A stretch of DNA of 64,000 nucleotides, taken from NCBI RefSeq assembly GCF_017316125.1, contig NZ_JAFLWA010000031.1, positions 61,809-125,808 of the forward strand. The letters are read 5' to 3'. This DNA is from Enterococcus sp. DIV0660C (GTDB lineage Bacteria; Bacillota; Bacilli; Lactobacillales; Enterococcaceae). This document shows positions 18,085-25,577 of the stretch, in pieces. Within the stretch, counting starts at the first letter, position 1; every line of letters begins with the position of its first letter. Position numbers and translations under genes: made by a program. The notes below the pieces were generated by a model. That model was not told where the DNA came from, did no database searches, and worked only from the letters and a program-made list of their open reading frames with translations.

Positions 18085-18639
18085 ATGTTGACAACGAAAC
18101 AGAAGTGGACGAATCGTTTTTGGCTAGCTGTGAAATATTTATTGATTTCGATTTTTCTGGCATTTATTTTACGTGGCTTTCTTTTTATTCCAGTGCCTGT
18201 TGAAGGAAATTCAATGGAAAATACATTGAGTCAAGGAAATATGACGGTAATGGAAAAGTTTAGTGAAATCAAACGATTTGATGTTGTTGTTTTTCAATTA
18301 GCAGATGGAACAATCTACATCAAGCGGGTAATCGGCCTGCCTGGTGAAACAATCAGCTATCAAAATGACACATTACAAGTGGATGGGAAAAAAATCGAAG
18401 AACCTTTTTTGAATAAAAATATTCAATCGGATCATGAAACTGCACCTTATACGACAGATTTTACATTGCAAGGATTAACTGGGGAAGAAAAATTGGCTAA
18501 AGATAATTATTTTGTCATGGGTGATAATCGAAGAATTTCAAAAGATAGTCGTTCTTTTGGTACAATTTCTCGCGAAGATATCTTGGGTAAGGCACGTATG
18601 GTGTACTATCCTTTAAGTGAAATCAAATGGATCAAATAA
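18085..18639 (+). CDS. lepB: Signal peptidase I
   Basis: 184 residues, one N-terminal membrane anchor (about 17-37) and an extracytoplasmic catalytic domain. Catalytic Ser lies in VEGNSMENTL and the general-base Lys in YIKRVIGLPGE. The conserved box VMGDNRRISKDSRSFG is complete. It removes signal peptides from exported proteins. TATAAT near 18052 is the likely -10; GAGGGATGA precedes the start. Start is ATG 18085 or the adjacent TTG. Confidence 0.92.
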   Translation: MLTTKQKWTNRFWLAVKYLLISIFLAFILRGFLFIPVPVEGNSMENTLSQGNMTVMEKFSEIKRFDVVVFQLADGTIYIKRVIGLPGETISYQNDTLQVDGKKIEEPFLNKNIQSDHETAPYTTDFTLQGLTGEEKLAKDNYFVMGDNRRISKDSRSFGTISREDILGKARMVYYPLSEIKWIK

Positions 18640-18664
18640 TTGATGGCTTGAAATAGTATCAGTC

Positions 18665-18700
18665 AAAAAGACAATTGAGTGAGATCAATTGTCTTTTTTT
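18665..18700 (+). terminator. Intrinsic terminator after signal peptidase gene
   Basis: AAAAAGACAATTGA / TCAATTGTCTTTTTTT hairpin with 6-base loop and T-run. Confidence 0.9.
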
Positions 18701-18728
18701 GTTTTTTTAATATAGCTAAAGTTATTTT

Positions 18729-18763
18729 TTGACAGCTGCCAACTGGATATGTTAACGTTTTCT
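18729..18763 (+). promoter_or_regulatory. Promoter with CcpA (cre)-like site for the lectin cluster
   Basis: A perfect -35 TTGACA at 18729-18734 is followed by a poor -10 (TAACGT or nearby at 18753). A 15-base stretch ATGTTAACGTTTTCT at 18749-18763 fits the cre consensus WTGNAANCGNWNNCW with one mismatch and overlaps the -10. This would let CcpA repress the cluster on preferred sugars. The site is a reading by eye. Confidence 0.4.
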
Positions 18764-18821
18764 TAGAGAGGTAAAAAAATTTTTTGTTGTTTTATCTTAT
18801 CTTTTTTGGAGGAGGTGAAAG

Positions 18822-18854
18822 TTGAAAAGAGAGACGAGAAAATTTGTTAAATAA
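18822..18854 (+). CDS. Ten-codon leader peptide ORF upstream of the lectin cluster
   Basis: TTG start at 18822 with a near-perfect Shine-Dalgarno (GGAGGAGGTG, 18808-18817), encoding MKRETRKFVK and then TAA at 18852-18854. This lies only 24 bases before the first lectin gene. The ribosome binding site is stronger than those of the three genes it precedes. It could be a translated leader affecting expression, or an accidental combination; no Arg/Lys-rich attenuator is obvious downstream. Confidence 0.35.
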   Translation: MKRETRKFVK

Positions 18855-18877
18855 TAAAACAAAAAAGGAGTAAGAAA

Positions 18878-19789
18878 ATGAAAAAGATTATTGGAGTGTT
18901 TTTTGCTTTGTTCTTATTGCTTCCTCAAGCAATGGTAAATGCAAGTGAAATGGAACAAACAGTTATTGAAACAAGTACTAGAGCAAACAACCAAATGGAA
19001 TATGAAATTACTAGAAATATTTTGGTAGGTTCATTTACCGAGGACTGGGAAGTAGAAAGAATGAGAGTAACAGATTATGCAATTGAGTTTGATGCTAATA
19101 TGTGGGATTTTGGAGAATATAGCAATCAAGTACGAGAGACACAGACTCTATCCAGCGGACCAGAAGGTAATTATAAAATCGATGGTGAACGAATCCTTCG
19201 TGAAAAGAAAAATGGTCGAAGCTACTACACTTTTCGATTTAAAAGAAAACAATACATAAACGGTCCTAATACAGTTATTCATATCAAATCAGTTGTAGAT
19301 ACTGACTTTTTATACAACGAGCTGATTATTAAGCTAGATACAAAAATACCAGAAAACTATACTGACTTACTTGTTTCTATTCAAAGTAAAATGGATCCTT
19401 GGAAAGTAGTTGATTGGGATATAACACATAATAAAGCGATTAGCTTCAATAATAATGGTAACAGCAATCAAAAATGGTACCTCAAATATAATGAAGCAAA
19501 AAATGCGTATAGTATTCATAGCTATAAACAAACTGACTATAACTTAATAGAAAATAGTAATGGAACTGTCGGTGTCCAAGCAAATGTTAGCAATAATGAT
19601 AGCGCGCTTTGGCAATTGATTTGGGAAGGTAATCATACAAACGGCCAAACTTACTTTTTGAAGAATCTAAAAAGTGGCAAAGTCATGGATATTGAAGCAA
19701 GTAAATTAGATGGCGGAAATATTATTACCTTTAACAAAACAAATGCCGAAAATCAGAAATTTATTTTGCACATTGAAGGAAGAAAGTAA
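18878..19789 (+). CDS. Secreted ricin-type beta-trefoil protein, copy 1
   Basis: 303 residues. Signal peptide (MKKIIGVFFALFLLLP, cleavage near VNA-S at about 23). Residues 30-160 are a beta-rich domain shared by all three copies, recognised by MRVTDYAIEFDANM, YYTFRFKRKQYINGP and LLVSIQSKMDPWKVV. Residues about 165-303 form a ricin-like beta-trefoil with three repeats marked by NQKWYL, ALWQLIW and NQKFIL, and the sugar-binding-type loop VMDIEASKLDGGNII. There is no sortase motif, membrane anchor or recognisable enzymatic site. Probable role: extracellular carbohydrate-binding protein or toxin-like effector; the N-terminal domain is not recognised. Confidence 0.8.
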   Translation: MKKIIGVFFALFLLLPQAMVNASEMEQTVIETSTRANNQMEYEITRNILVGSFTEDWEVERMRVTDYAIEFDANMWDFGEYSNQVRETQTLSSGPEGNYKIDGERILREKKNGRSYYTFRFKRKQYINGPNTVIHIKSVVDTDFLYNELIIKLDTKIPENYTDLLVSIQSKMDPWKVVDWDITHNKAISFNNNGNSNQKWYLKYNEAKNAYSIHSYKQTDYNLIENSNGTVGVQANVSNNDSALWQLIWEGNHTNGQTYFLKNLKSGKVMDIEASKLDGGNIITFNKTNAENQKFILHIEGRK

Positions 19790-19839
19790 ACGATCAAAAG
19801 GGTTTGATCTAAAAATTTAATTAGGAAGGAAGAAAGAAA

Positions 19840-20748
19840 ATGAAAAAGATAATTGGGTTGTTTTTAACATTATTTTTATTGTTCCCTCAGATGGTAGTGA
19901 ATGCCAGTGAAAAGGAACAAACGGCTTTGGGAAGCGAAGCAAATACGGCAGAAAGTCGTGGTATGAATTACTGGGTTGACTTCGGCTATCATACCTCTAA
20001 TTTTTTAGCGGGCTGGAAAATAGAACAACTTAGAGTGACCGATCAATACATTGAGTTTGATGCAAATGTCGGTTCATATACTGGTGGAGGTGGGCCAATA
20101 GAGACAGCAGATGCTTTATGGGCAGGGCCTGAAGGAAAGTATGAAAGTCAAGGAAAACGGATTTCTCGTGGCGTCAATTATGGTCGTCATTATTACACGA
20201 TTCGATTTGAAAGAAACCAATACATAAACGGAACAGCTACGATTCGTCTAATGCATTATACGTATGGTGCTGAGAATTATATCTTTTTGAAATTAAACAC
20301 AGGGGTACCGGTTCATTATGGAGGTTTATTAGTATCTATTCAAAGTAAGATTGATCCTTGGAAAGTGATTGACTGGGATTTAACACATAACAAAGCAATT
20401 AGTTACCACAACTATGGCAATAATAATCAAAAATGGTATTTAGAGTACGATGAAGTGATTGATGCTTATAGTATTTATAGTTATAGAAGTAAGTACAATT
20501 ATCTAGTAGAAAATAGTAATGGGCAAGTTGTAGTAACTAACAGTGTTAATAAGAGAGAAAACTCATTTTGGAAATTGATCAGCGAAGGGACTCATGAAAA
20601 TGGCAATACTTATTATTTGAAAAATTTCCAGAGTGGCAAAGTCATGGACATTGAAGCAAATCAACTAGACGGGGGCAATATTATTACGTTTGATAAAAAA
20701 AATACCGAAAATCAGAAATTTATTTTGCACATTGAGGGGAGAAAGTAA
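19840..20748 (+). CDS. Secreted ricin-type beta-trefoil protein, copy 2
   Basis: 302 residues, same plan as copy 1: signal peptide ending near VNA-S, variable domain (LRVTDQYIEFDANV, YYTIRFERNQYINGT), conserved hinge LLVSIQSKIDPWKV, then beta-trefoil (NQKWYL, FWKLIS, NQKFIL). It is the most divergent of the three; the trefoil differs at many codons, and the loop before YLVENSNG is changed. A Gly-rich insertion (SYTGGGGP) sits in the N-terminal domain. 50 bases separate it from copy 1, so the genes are probably co-transcribed. GGAAGGAAGAAAGAAA before the ATG. Confidence 0.8.
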   Translation: MKKIIGLFLTLFLLFPQMVVNASEKEQTALGSEANTAESRGMNYWVDFGYHTSNFLAGWKIEQLRVTDQYIEFDANVGSYTGGGGPIETADALWAGPEGKYESQGKRISRGVNYGRHYYTIRFERNQYINGTATIRLMHYTYGAENYIFLKLNTGVPVHYGGLLVSIQSKIDPWKVIDWDLTHNKAISYHNYGNNNQKWYLEYDEVIDAYSIYSYRSKYNYLVENSNGQVVVTNSVNKRENSFWKLISEGTHENGNTYYLKNFQSGKVMDIEANQLDGGNIITFDKKNTENQKFILHIEGRK

Positions 20749-20887
20749 TTTCTGGATAAACTGGAAAATTGAAAAATTTGTATTTAAAAGAGAAAGCAAA
20801 AAAGGAGATGCCAAGTAGGTATCTGCCTTTCTTGCTACTTGAACGTTTAGTTGGTCGGTAGAAAAAAACGAAAAAAAGGAGAAAAAA

Positions 20888-21802
20888 ATGAAAAAATTGA
20901 TTGGGTTGTTTTTTACTTTATTTCTATTTTTGCCTCAAGTGCTGGTCAATGCAGATGTCGTCAATATAGAAGGAGAGAAAAGTATTGAAACGATAACACA
21001 TCGCATGAGTTACAGTAACGTTCGTCCATTAGTTTCAGGTCCATTTTTTGGGGGATGGGAATTGGAAGCAATGAGAGTAACTGATTATGCGATTGAATTT
21101 GATGCTAGTATGGGGATCTATGGAGGACCTTCAGAATACTACCCTAATTATGAAGAAACCTATTTAGCGACTGGACCGGGAAAAAGTCACAAGGTTCAAG
21201 GTATTCGTAAATTAAGAGAAACGAAGAATAACCGTAATTACTATACGATTCGATTTGAGAGAGATCAGTACATAAACGGAGAAACAACGGTCTATTTTTT
21301 AACACTGACAAGAGCTACTCCATATTTTAATTATTTGTCATTTGACTTACACACAGGAATAACAGAAAACTATAATGATTTATTGGTTTCCATTCAAAGT
21401 AAGATTGATCCTTGGAAGGTCGTTGATTGGTATGAAGAACAAAATACGGCAATTAGCTTCAATAATGATGGCAATAGTAATCAGAAGTGGTATCTCAAAT
21501 ACAATGAAGCAAAAAATGCGTATAGTATTCATAGCTATAAACAAACTGCCTATAGCTTAATAGAAAATAGTAATGGAACTGTCGGTGTCAAACCAAATGT
21601 GAGCAATAATGATAGCGCGCTTTGGCAATTGATTTGGGAAGGTAATCATACAAACGGCCAAACTTACTTTTTGAAGAATCTAAAAAGTGGCAAAGTCATG
21701 GATATTGAAGAAAGTAAATTAGATGGCGGAAATATTATTACCTTTAACAAAATAAATACCGAAAATCAAAAGTTTATTTTGCATATTGAGGGGAGAAAGT
21801 AA
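20888..21802 (+). CDS. Secreted ricin-type beta-trefoil protein, copy 3
   Basis: 304 residues. Signal peptide (FFTLFLFLPQVLVNA), N-terminal domain with MRVTDYAIEFDASM and YYTIRFERDQYINGE, hinge LLVSIQSKIDPWKVV, then a beta-trefoil almost identical to that of copy 1 in its last 90 residues, even at silent positions. The N-terminal domain is as different from copy 1 as from copy 2. AAAAAGGAG ribosome binding site. The 139-base gap before it contains a small hairpin (CAAGTAG / CTACTTG, about 20814-20843), but no terminator with a T-run. Confidence 0.8.
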   Translation: MKKLIGLFFTLFLFLPQVLVNADVVNIEGEKSIETITHRMSYSNVRPLVSGPFFGGWELEAMRVTDYAIEFDASMGIYGGPSEYYPNYEETYLATGPGKSHKVQGIRKLRETKNNRNYYTIRFERDQYINGETTVYFLTLTRATPYFNYLSFDLHTGITENYNDLLVSIQSKIDPWKVVDWYEEQNTAISFNNDGNSNQKWYLKYNEAKNAYSIHSYKQTAYSLIENSNGTVGVKPNVSNNDSALWQLIWEGNHTNGQTYFLKNLKSGKVMDIEESKLDGGNIITFNKINTENQKFILHIEGRK

Positions 21803-21879
21803 GGATTTTGTTTGAAGCAAAAGAAGGAGAGATGCAGGTGACCATTGACTAACTTTAAAAACATGATTTGAAAGCAAAG

Positions 21880-21926
21880 AAAAAGAAATCACTCCAACAA
21901 TGTAACGTTGGAGTGATTTCTTTTTG
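21880..21926. terminator. Bidirectional terminator
   Basis: AAAAAGAAATCACTCCAAC / GTTGGAGTGATTTCTTTTT perfect 19-bp inverted repeat between the lectin cluster and the convergent VOC gene. Confidence 0.93.
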
Positions 21927-21949
21927 TTTAATTTTATCCTTTTTTAGCT

Positions 21950-22348
21950 TTACATTGCCATCCAAGAGGGCTCTAACATATTTCCATCTAGGTCTTGTAC
22001 TTCAAGGCCAAACATTTGATCTTCTGGAATACCCATGTCCACGTGATAATAAGATCCACCATTTTCTTTTGCTGTTTTGGCAAATTTTTTGACTGCTTCT
22101 GCATTAGGTAGACTGAAAGCAATCAGTGCGCCACTGGTTGTCTGTGCATCTGCAATTTTTCGGTCGTTGATAAATGTTTGATAAAATTCATGATCCAACA
22201 GCATAATCCAAAAGTGATCATCCCACACCATAGAGCTTGCTTGTTCTGTCGAAAATTCTTGATTTTGTTTAAACCCAAGTTTCGTATAAAATTCTGTTGA
22301 CTTTTTCACATCTCTAACTGGAAAATTAACAAAAACCATTGTGCTCAT
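21950..22348 (-). CDS. VOC superfamily (glyoxalase/bleomycin-resistance-like) protein
   Basis: 132 residues with the two beta-alpha-beta-beta-beta halves of the VOC fold: FVNFPVRDVKKSTEFYTKLGF in the first (a family signature, longer than quoted), and FGLEVQDLDGNMLEP at the end. It resembles PhnB/YaeR-like proteins. The substrate is unknown and the usual His/Glu metal set is not complete by eye. ATG 22348 follows AAAGGGGTCG. It has its own promoter with an overlapping cre-like site. Confidence 0.82.
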   Translation of the reverse strand: MSTMVFVNFPVRDVKKSTEFYTKLGFKQNQEFSTEQASSMVWDDHFWIMLLDHEFYQTFINDRKIADAQTTSGALIAFSLPNAEAVKKFAKTAKENGGSYYHVDMGIPEDQMFGLEVQDLDGNMLEPSWMAM

Positions 22349-22372
22349 TTTTTTCGACCCCTTTCTATTATC

Positions 22373-22401
22373 ATAATCTACTGTTTGGAAAGCGCTGTCA
22401 A
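22373..22401 (-). promoter_or_regulatory. Promoter of the VOC gene with overlapping cre-like site
   Basis: On the minus strand TTGACA (22396-22401) and GATTAT (22373-22378) are 17 bases apart. GGAAAGCGCTGTCA at 22387-22400 matches the cre consensus TGWAANCGNTNWCA at 13 of 14 positions and overlaps the -35 and spacer, the position where CcpA would repress. Confidence 0.55.
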
Positions 22402-22466
22402 AAAATCTGCTTAACCTTTTGCCTAACCTTTAATGAAGAAAAGCAAATTTTAACAAATATTTTTTT

Positions 22467-22498
22467 GCAGAGTAGGTAAATCTACTTTGCTTTTTTTT
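22467..22498 (+). terminator. Orphan intrinsic terminator
   Basis: GCAGAGTAG / CTACTTTGC stem with 6-base loop and eight Ts on the plus strand. No plus-strand gene lies upstream (the neighbour is divergent), so it may end a small RNA of up to about 100 bases starting in 22370-22440. The remaining bases to 22914 are AT-rich, with a probable rbgA promoter -10 (TAAAAT near 22766) and nothing else I can support. Confidence 0.6.
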
Positions 22499-22914
22499 AA
22501 CAAAAATGTTTCGATCAGTGCAATCTTTTGATTAAATTATTTTGATTAATAAACGAAAATTGGTGTGATTTGAACGCTTCTTCTTTAAGAATAATTATTT
22601 TATGAAGCAGAGAAAGATAGACGCAACAAAAAAAACAAATGTGACTTTCGAAATGAAAGCTAAAATGGATGGCGAATTATGCTTGAAAAAAGAAAAATAA
22701 GTTGCAAAAAAAAGCAAAGACTTGTAAGTATATGAGTTATTGTTTAATCTAGCAGAAATTTATGGTAAAATGCGAAAGATGTTTAGTGATAAGATAATAC
22801 ATGGAACAGTTTTTTTATAAAAGAAAAAGCATGGTTTTATGAAAGATCTTTTATTAGAAATAAAACAGTTTAAAGGTTAGTAAACCCGAATACGAAAGGA
22901 GTTGTATTTATAAG

Positions 22915-23775
22915 ATGACTATCCAATGGTTCCCTGGACACATGGCTAAAGCACGTCGTGAAGTCTCTGAAAAAATGAAATATGTTGATATTGTGTTTGA
23001 ATTAGTTGATGCGCGTCTGCCATTATCATCAAGAAATCCAATGCTTGATCAAATCATCCAACAAAAACCACGGATTGTTTTATTAAACAAAGCTGATTTA
23101 GCAGATCCACAACAAACAAAATTATGGCAAGAATACTTCAAAAAGCAAGGTCACGCAGCTTTAGCAATCAATGCACAGGAAAATAAAGGTGTTAAGGGCT
23201 TGATTCCAACCGCCAAAGAAGTGTTAAAAGAAAAAAGAGCGAGAGATGCTGCTAGAGGATTGAAACCACGCGCGATTCGAGCAATGGTTTTAGGAATCCC
23301 CAATGTCGGAAAATCGACATTAATGAATCGCTTAGTTGGAAAAAAAATTGCACAAACAGGAAATAAACCTGGGGTTACTAAGGGTCAACAATGGTTACGC
23401 CATGGAACAGAATTAGAATTATTAGATACACCAGGAATTCTTTGGCCTAAATTTGAAGATGAAGAGATTGGTAAAAAGCTAGCGTTGACTGGGGCAATCA
23501 AAGATCAATTACTTCATTTAGATGACTTAGCCATCTATGGTTTGGATTTTTTTGCTCGTTATTACCCGGGAAGAATTCAAGAACGTTACCACTTAACAGA
23601 AGAACAAGAGCAAGGCCTTGCACCAGAAATTTTAATGGATATCACGGCTAAAAGAGGCTTCAGAGATGATTACGCTCGGGGAAGTGAACTAGTTGTGTTC
23701 GAAATCAGAGATGGTAAACTAGGGCGCTACACGTTAGATCGTTGTGAAGAAATGGGGCAAGAAGTGAATGAGTGA
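22915..23775 (+). CDS. rbgA: Ribosome biogenesis GTPase RbgA (YlqF)
   Basis: 286 residues. A circularly permuted GTPase: G4 (LLNKADL) comes before G1 ([12 protein letters not shown]) and G3 (LDTPGILWP). The N-terminus [12 protein letters not shown] and a helical C-terminal RNA-binding domain match RbgA, which drives late 50S subunit assembly. AAAGGAGTTG before ATG 22915. It overlaps rnhB by eight bases, so the two are coupled. Confidence 0.95.
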   Translation: MTIQWFPGHMAKARREVSEKMKYVDIVFELVDARLPLSSRNPMLDQIIQQKPRIVLLNKADLADPQQTKLWQEYFKKQGHAALAINAQENKGVKGLIPTAKEVLKEKRARDAARGLKPRAIRAMVLGIPNVGKSTLMNRLVGKKIAQTGNKPGVTKGQQWLRHGTELELLDTPGILWPKFEDEEIGKKLALTGAIKDQLLHLDDLAIYGLDFFARYYPGRIQERYHLTEEQEQGLAPEILMDITAKRGFRDDYARGSELVVFEIRDGKLGRYTLDRCEEMGQEVNE

Positions 23776-24532
23776 ATCGATTCAAGCCATTAAGGAAAAA
23801 CTATCTACAATTACTTCCTTCACTGATCCTTCACTTGAATATTTGAAACAAGATCCGCGAAAAGGAGTGCAACAAGCACTTGATTCCTTAGCAAAGCGAC
23901 TTGAAAAGGAAGCGAAAGTAAAAGAAAAGTATCAAGAAATGTTTATTTTTGAAAAACAAGGGTATGCCAATGGTCATCAATGGATTGCAGGGATTGATGA
24001 AGTTGGTCGGGGGCCTTTAGCTGGTCCGGTTGTTGCGGCAGCTGTTGTATTACCCAAGGATGAAGAAATTCTTGGCTTAAATGATTCTAAACAGTTATCT
24101 GAGAAAAAACGTGAATTACTTTATCAAGAAATTCAAGAGAAAGCTTTGGCTATTGGAATTGGTATTATTGATGAAAAAGTAATCGATCAAGTCAATATTT
24201 ATGAAGCAAGTAAACTAGCAATGATACAAGCAGTTGAAAAATTAGCAGTTAAGCCAACTTATTTACTGATTGATGCGATGAAATTAGATTTGCCCATTCA
24301 ACAAGAGAAGTTAATCAAAGGTGATGCACGCTCTGTTTCTATTGCCGCCGCCAGCATCATTGCTAAAGTTTACCGCGATCGTTTGATGAAAGAATACGAC
24401 CAATTGTATCCGGGATATGGATTTGGGCATAATGCTGGTTATGGGACAAAAGAACATTTGCTCGGTATGGAAAAACAAGGAATTACACCAATTCATCGTC
24501 GAACATTTGCTCCAGTTAAAAAATATTTATAA
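23768..24532 (+). CDS. rnhB: Ribonuclease HII
   Basis: 254 residues; cleaves RNA of RNA/DNA hybrids and misincorporated ribonucleotides. Catalytic acidic residues are in [13 protein letters not shown] and further Asp in [21 protein letters not shown] and the C-terminal [11 protein letters not shown] complete the family pattern. A roughly 70-residue N-terminal extension before the catalytic core is usual in Firmicute RNase HII. Confidence 0.95.
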   Translation: MSESIQAIKEKLSTITSFTDPSLEYLKQDPRKGVQQALDSLAKRLEKEAKVKEKYQEMFIFEKQGYANGHQWIAGIDEVGRGPLAGPVVAAAVVLPKDEEILGLNDSKQLSEKKRELLYQEIQEKALAIGIGIIDEKVIDQVNIYEASKLAMIQAVEKLAVKPTYLLIDAMKLDLPIQQEKLIKGDARSVSIAAASIIAKVYRDRLMKEYDQLYPGYGFGHNAGYGTKEHLLGMEKQGITPIHRRTFAPVKKYL

Positions 24533-24590
24533 AAATTTAAACTCATCTTTTGCGTATCTTATCAAAAAGAAAGCAAAAGGTGGTTTTTTT

Positions 24591-25448
24591 ATGGAAAAAA
24601 TAAAAGAATATTTATTGCGTTTGACTTACGCAAAAGGAATTAGTAGTCAAGGAAAATGGCAAGTGCTTCAGTACTTGTTAGAAAATCCAGAAGTGCGCTT
24701 AACAATAGAAGTGATTTGTAAGGTTGCCTCCATTACGAGTCATCGTGAACTATTTCGACAAAGCTGGTTGGAAATCGAAGCCAACTGGGAAAAGATTAAA
24801 AAAGACCAACAGTATATTACTTGCTTGGATCCACGGTATCCTCCACAACTACTGGATTTGACATATCCTCCTATTCTATTATTTTATCGAGGAGATATAT
24901 CTTTATTGACATGCAAGATGCTGAGTGTTGTTGGGGGAAGACGTTCGTCAGTTCTTGCAAAGAAAACTGTTTTTCAGCTCTTACGTCCAGTGATTGCTGA
25001 TGGTTACGTAATCGTAAGTGGCTGTGCTAAAGGCATTGACACATATAGTCATTGTGCAGCAATTAGGGAAGGTGGGCGAACGATTGCTGTTGTTGGAACA
25101 GGTTTGAGAAAATTTTATCCGAGAGAAAATGAACAATTACAAATGAAAATTGCGGAGGAGCATTTGCTGTTAAGTGAGTACCCGCCAGAAGCAGGACCAA
25201 GGAGACATCGTTTTCCGATGAGAAATCGAATCATTGCTGCCTTGTCACGGGGAACTTGTGTAGTAGAGGCAAGGAAAAAAAGTGGTTCACTAATAACAGC
25301 ACAGCAAGCATTAGACTTAGGTAAAGCTGTTTTTGCCGTTCCAGGAAATGTTTTAACAGAACACTCTGAAGGCTGTCATCATCTAATTCAAGATGGCGCA
25401 ATTTGTACGATTTCAGGACAAGATATTTTGGAAGAATTGAAAGAATAA
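24591..25448 (+). CDS. dprA: DNA processing protein DprA (Smf)
   Basis: 285 residues. N-terminal helical region, then the Rossmann-like ssDNA-binding core: VVGGRRSSVLAKK, SGCAKGIDTYSH, GTGLRKFYPREN, EYPPEAGPRRHRFPMRN. It loads RecA onto incoming single-stranded DNA in transformation. The longest ORF begins inside rnhB in another frame; AAAAGGTGG before ATG 24591 is the proper start. The C-terminal DML1-like winged helix of longer homologues is absent, as in many Lactobacillales. Confidence 0.93.
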   Translation: MEKIKEYLLRLTYAKGISSQGKWQVLQYLLENPEVRLTIEVICKVASITSHRELFRQSWLEIEANWEKIKKDQQYITCLDPRYPPQLLDLTYPPILLFYRGDISLLTCKMLSVVGGRRSSVLAKKTVFQLLRPVIADGYVIVSGCAKGIDTYSHCAAIREGGRTIAVVGTGLRKFYPRENEQLQMKIAEEHLLLSEYPPEAGPRRHRFPMRNRIIAALSRGTCVVEARKKSGSLITAQQALDLGKAVFAVPGNVLTEHSEGCHHLIQDGAICTISGQDILEELKE

Positions 25449-25472
25449 CAGCACATTTCCCATTTGCTTTCC

Positions 25473-25501
25473 TTGACAAACGATTTCTGAATGGATATGA
25501 T
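25473..25501 (+). promoter_or_regulatory. Promoter of topA
   Basis: TTGACA (25473-25478), 17-base spacer, TATGAT (25496-25501); near-consensus vegetative promoter between dprA and topA, giving an ~70-base leader. Confidence 0.75.
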
Positions 25502-25577
25502 TAGCTACGATTTGTAGGAAACCTCTAATATAAGTATATATAGTAGGAACTCGACAATGAAAGGAGTCCATTCAAGA

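Noticed and set aside
20814..20862. 17-codon ORF starting ATGCCAAGTAGG before lectin copy 3
   Set aside because: The ATG directly abuts its GGAG with no spacing, and the segment forms a hairpin; translation is unlikely.
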